DNA of 64,000 bases from Pseudomonas sp. (GTDB lineage: Bacteria > Pseudomonadota > Gammaproteobacteria > Pseudomonadales > Pseudomonadaceae). The DNA is taken from contig NZ_JAGIBG010000005.1 in assembly GCF_017744435.1 (NCBI RefSeq), positions 1 to 64,000 of the forward strand, given 5' to 3'. The notes beneath the pieces were generated by a model. The model was not told where the DNA came from. It saw nothing but the letters and a program-made list of their open reading frames with translations, and did no database searches. Of this stretch, positions 60,964-64,000 are shown one piece after another (the stretch's first letter is position 1; each line of letters starts with the position of its first letter). Made by a program: the position numbers and the translations under genes.

Positions 60964-60982
60964 TCCACAGCTGGCTAAAACC

Positions 60983-61013
60983 AAGGCCGCTCCTCCGGGA
61001 GCGGCTTTTTTTT
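60983..61013 (+). terminator. Terminator after mnmE
   Basis: GCCGCTCC-TCCG-GGAGCGGC followed by eight Ts (61006-61013), 20 bp after the mnmE stop. Confidence 0.9.
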
Positions 61014-61521
61014 GCCTGCAATTTATCCACTCGTCGGATCTTTCAAAAACCACACCGACCCCTGTGGGAGCGGCTTTAGCCGCGAAGAGGCCCGTTCAGG
61101 CCTGCAGAAATCCCTCCACAGGTACAAAACCCTGTTCAGGAGCCCTGTGGAAAACCCACCTTCAGCTCCGTTGATAAGCAGGCATTTTTTCTGAGGACAA
61201 ATCCACCTGTGGGTAAACAGCCATTTAATCCACAGGCTAAAAGACCTTATCCATAGCCCTCATGGTGGGTAAGCCACAGGGTTCAATTTTGCTGTAAATC
61301 AGATAGCTAAAGGGCTACAGAACCTTATCCACAGGCAAGGCTGTGCATAAGAATAAACATAAAAACAAAGCTTTTTTAAATTTCTCCTCTTTGATTTCTG
61401 TTGTCTGCCATTCATCCACAGACTGGTCAAAATTTGCTCAGACGGTTCCTTTAGAGGGGGTGAAGTCCCTATACTTGTCGGCTTACCTTCTCTATTCGCA
61501 AAAACAGGCACGAGGTGCGTG
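61014..61521. other. AT-rich, DnaA-box-rich segment upstream of mnmG
   Basis: Non-coding. It has an exact DnaA box TTATCCACA at 61325-61333, and single-mismatch variants at 61146-61154, 61208-61216, 61226-61234, 61247-61255, 61342-61350 and 61412-61420, with an AT-rich tract at about 61350-61400. TATACT at 61470-61475 is a possible -10 for mnmG. A single REP lies at its left end. It resembles a second origin-like region. Confidence 0.6.
61060..61100. repeat. Single REP element
   Basis: CCTGTGGGAGCGGCTTTAGCCGCGAAGAGGCC, one REP unit rather than an inverted pair, between the mnmE terminator and the DnaA-box cluster. Confidence 0.75.
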
Positions 61522-63414
61522 GTGGATTTCCCTTCCCGTTTTGAAGTGATCGTCATCGGCGGCGGCCATGCCGGTACCGAGGCTGCGCTTGCGTCAGCAC
61601 GCATGGGTGTGAAAACCCTGCTGTTGACCCATAACGTGGAAACCCTCGGTCACATGAGTTGCAACCCGGCCATTGGTGGCATCGGCAAAAGCCATCTGGT
61701 CAAAGAGATCGATGCACTCGGCGGCGCCATGGCGCTGGCCACCGACAAGAGCGGCATCCAGTTCCGCATCCTGAACAACCGCAAGGGCCCGGCCGTACGT
61801 GCCACCCGTGCGCAAGCCGACCGCGCCATCTACAAGGCGGTGGTACGCGAGATCCTGGAAAACCAGCCGAACCTGTGGATATTCCAGCAGTCCTGTGATG
61901 ACCTGATCGTCGAACAGGACCAGGTCAAAGGCGTGGTGACGCAGATGGGTCTGCGCTTCTTCGCCGAATCCGTGGTGCTGACCACCGGTACTTTCCTCGG
62001 TGGCCTTATCCACATCGGTCTGCAGAACCATTCCGGTGGTCGCGCCGGCGATCCCCCATCGATTGCCCTGGCTCACCGCATGCGTGAACTGCCGCTGCGA
62101 GTCGGCCGCTTGAAAACCGGTACGCCTCCGCGTATCGATGGGCGTTCCGTGGACTTTTCGGTGATGACCGAGCAGCCAGGCGACACGCCGATCCCGGTGA
62201 TGTCGTTCATGGGCAATGCCGAGATGCACCCGCGCCAGGTGAGCTGCTGGATTACCCACACCAACGCCCGCACCCACGAGATCATTGCCTCGAACCTCGA
62301 CCGTTCGCCGATGTACTCCGGGGTGATCGAAGGTGTCGGTCCGCGCTATTGCCCGTCGATCGAAGACAAGATCCACCGCTTTGCCGACAAGGAAAGCCAC
62401 CAGGTGTTCATCGAGCCGGAAGGCCTGACCACCCACGAGCTTTACCCCAACGGTATTTCCACTTCGCTGCCGTTCGACGTGCAGCTGGAGCTGGTGCGCT
62501 CGATCCGCGGCATGGAAAACGCCCATATCGTTCGCCCGGGCTACGCCATCGAGTACGATTACTTCGACCCGCGTGACCTGAAGTACAGCCTCGAGACCAA
62601 AGTCATCGGTGGTCTGTTCTTCGCCGGCCAGATCAACGGCACCACTGGCTACGAAGAAGCCGGCGCCCAAGGCCTGCTGGCCGGGACCAACGCCGCGCTG
62701 CGTGCGCAAGGCCGCGAAAGCTGGTGCCCGCGTCGCGACGAGGCGTACATCGGCGTACTGGTCGACGACCTGATTACCCTGGGTACCCAGGAGCCGTATC
62801 GCATGTTCACTTCGCGCGCCGAATACCGGCTGATCCTGCGCGAAGACAACGCCGACCTGCGCCTGACCGAAAAAGGTCGTGAGCTCGGCCTGATCGACGA
62901 CGATCGCTGGGCCGCGTTCTGCGCCAAGCGCGACGGCATCGAACGTGAAGAGCAGCGTCTGAAGTCGACCTGGGTGCGCCCGAACACCGAGCAAGGCCAA
63001 GCCATTGTGGATAAGTTCGGCACCCCGCTGGCCCACGAGTACAGCCTGCTCAACCTGCTGGCCCGGCCAGAGATCGACTATGCCGGGCTGATCGAAGCGA
63101 CCGGCGGTGCAGAAATCGATCCACAGGTCGCCGAGCAGGTCGAGATCAAGACCAAGTACGCCGGTTACATCGACCGCCAACAGGACGAGATCGCTCGCCT
63201 GCGCGCCAGCGAAGACACCCGCCTGCCTGTGGATATCGACTACACCACCATTTCCGGGCTGTCGAAGGAAATCCAGGGCAAGCTCGGCCAGACCCGTCCG
63301 GAGACCCTGGGCCAGGCTTCGCGTATCCCCGGCGTTACCCCGGCGGCGATTTCCCTGTTGCTGATTCATCTGAAAAAACGCGGCGCTGGCCGCGAATTGG
63401 AGCAAAGCGCTTGA
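61522..63414 (+). CDS. mnmG: tRNA uridine-5-carboxymethylaminomethyl modification enzyme MnmG
   Basis: 630 residues, the standard length, from a GTG at 61522 ([20 protein letters not shown]); a GTG one codon earlier is possible. FAD loop [10 protein letters not shown], conserved [12 protein letters not shown] and the redox Cys in RYCPSIEDK. It works with MnmE on tRNA wobble uridines. Its TGA overlaps the rsmG start (TTGA). Confidence 0.98.
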   Translation: MDFPSRFEVIVIGGGHAGTEAALASARMGVKTLLLTHNVETLGHMSCNPAIGGIGKSHLVKEIDALGGAMALATDKSGIQFRILNNRKGPAVRATRAQADRAIYKAVVREILENQPNLWIFQQSCDDLIVEQDQVKGVVTQMGLRFFAESVVLTTGTFLGGLIHIGLQNHSGGRAGDPPSIALAHRMRELPLRVGRLKTGTPPRIDGRSVDFSVMTEQPGDTPIPVMSFMGNAEMHPRQVSCWITHTNARTHEIIASNLDRSPMYSGVIEGVGPRYCPSIEDKIHRFADKESHQVFIEPEGLTTHELYPNGISTSLPFDVQLELVRSIRGMENAHIVRPGYAIEYDYFDPRDLKYSLETKVIGGLFFAGQINGTTGYEEAGAQGLLAGTNAALRAQGRESWCPRRDEAYIGVLVDDLITLGTQEPYRMFTSRAEYRLILREDNADLRLTEKGRELGLIDDDRWAAFCAKRDGIEREEQRLKSTWVRPNTEQGQAIVDKFGTPLAHEYSLLNLLARPEIDYAGLIEATGGAEIDPQVAEQVEIKTKYAGYIDRQQDEIARLRASEDTRLPVDIDYTTISGLSKEIQGKLGQTRPETLGQASRIPGVTPAAISLLLIHLKKRGAGRELEQSA

Positions 63415-64000
63415 GTTCCCTGGTCACCCCGCAACACGCCGAAGAGTTGTCCACAGGTGCGCGCCAGCTCGGTGTCGAGCTGAGCGCCGAGCAGCACGAG
63501 AAGCTGCTGGGCTACCTGGCCCTGTTGATCAAATGGAACAAAGCCTACAACCTCACTGCCGTGCGCGATCCGGACGAGATGGTGTCCCGCCATCTGCTCG
63601 ACAGCCTAAGCGTCATGTCGTTTATCCACAGCGAGCGTGACAACTGGCTGGATGTTGGCAGCGGCGGTGGCATGCCCGGCATTCCTTTGGCTATCCTGCA
63701 TCCGCACAAGCAGGTGACGGTGCTGGACGCCAATGGCAAGAAGACGCGCTTCCTGACCCAGGTGAAAATGGAACTGAAACTGGACAACCTCACGGTTATC
63801 CACAGCCGGGTCGAAGCCTTCCAGCCGTCGCTACCGTTCAGCGGAATCATCTCTCGCGCCTTCAGCAGCATGGAGAACTTCACCAACTGGACCCGCCATC
63901 TGGGCGACACCGGGACGCAATGGCTTGCAATGAAGGGGCTGCATCCTGCCGATGAACTGGTAGCATTGCCCGCAGACTTCACAGTGGAAAGCGAGCAGGC
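63411..64000 (+). CDS. rsmG: 16S rRNA (guanine-527-N7)-methyltransferase, 3' end cut by the window
   Basis: About 196 codons are present; the protein normally has ~210-220 residues, so only the C-terminal tail is missing because the window ends. It starts at a TTG overlapping the mnmG stop ([20 protein letters not shown]). SAM-binding motif [17 protein letters not shown] and the downstream [12 protein letters not shown] are typical. It methylates G527 of 16S rRNA. Coupled translation with mnmG. Confidence 0.96.
   Translation, partial: MSSLVTPQHAEELSTGARQLGVELSAEQHEKLLGYLALLIKWNKAYNLTAVRDPDEMVSRHLLDSLSVMSFIHSERDNWLDVGSGGGMPGIPLAILHPHKQVTVLDANGKKTRFLTQVKMELKLDNLTVIHSRVEAFQPSLPFSGIISRAFSSMENFTNWTRHLGDTGTQWLAMKGLHPADELVALPADFTVESEQ

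Overview
The window is a 64 kb chromosomal segment of a fluorescent pseudomonad, most likely of the Pseudomonas putida group. The support is the gene order gyrB-recF-dnaN-dnaA-oriC-rpmH-rnpA-yidD-yidC-mnmE-mnmG-rsmG, the high-GC coding style, the P. putida-type REP/BIME hairpins between genes, and individual proteins (TrpI, DUF6124, the LexA-controlled PA0069-type radical SAM protein) typical of the genus. Nearly all of it is ordinary, densely packed chromosome; no prophage, integron, IS element, CRISPR array, tRNA or rRNA was seen.

Region 1 (1-14,740): a SulP anion transporter beside a beta-carbonic anhydrase; a radical SAM protein under a perfect LexA box; two M3 oligopeptidases (one clearly PrlC) around a zinc-ribbon protein; a gamma-carbonic anhydrase with a HAD phosphatase; a lipoprotein aminopeptidase divergent from two tandem paralogous lipoproteins; then small stress and housekeeping genes (two DUF1161 paralogues, OsmC-like protein, luciferase-like monooxygenase, dodecin, DUF883 membrane protein).

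Region 2 (14,735-25,370): trpI divergent from trpBA; a small dioxygenase-like protein and a Rossmann protein; a choline-sulfate unit (LysR regulator, choline sulfatase betC, choline-binding protein); aroE-hemF; a quinone oxidoreductase.

Region 3 (25,510-28,710): a DUF6124 gene and an unrecognised 147-residue gene, each preceded by a copy of the same ~110-bp leader-like repeat. This is the least explained stretch. It is followed by tsaC-dprA.

Region 4 (28,918-39,523): def-fmt-rsmB-trkA-TPR gene, then a lipid A acyltransferase and tag (opposite strand), then glyQ-glyS-gmhB-plsC.

Region 5 (39,700-50,110): an MHS-type transporter with an unusual ~100-residue inserted loop, a GMC oxidoreductase with a LysR gene, and a sulfide/persulfide module (persulfide dioxygenase, sulfide:quinone oxidoreductase-like flavoprotein, TauE/SafE exporter). 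The module is divergent from a sigma-54 activator carrying the three-cysteine spacing reported for FisR. A RcnB-like periplasmic protein and a Tat-exported beta-carbonic anhydrase follow.

Region 6 (50,227-64,000): the replication-origin region. gyrB, recF, dnaN and dnaA run leftward; rpmH, rnpA, yidD, yidC, mnmE, mnmG and rsmG (cut by the window edge) run rightward. oriC, with four exact DnaA boxes and an AT-rich tract, lies between dnaA and rpmH. A second DnaA-box-rich, AT-rich segment precedes mnmG. Three parS-like ParB sites lie at 49.2, 52.7 and 53.3 kb. Exact DnaA 9-mers are also scattered through many genes of the window, far above chance.
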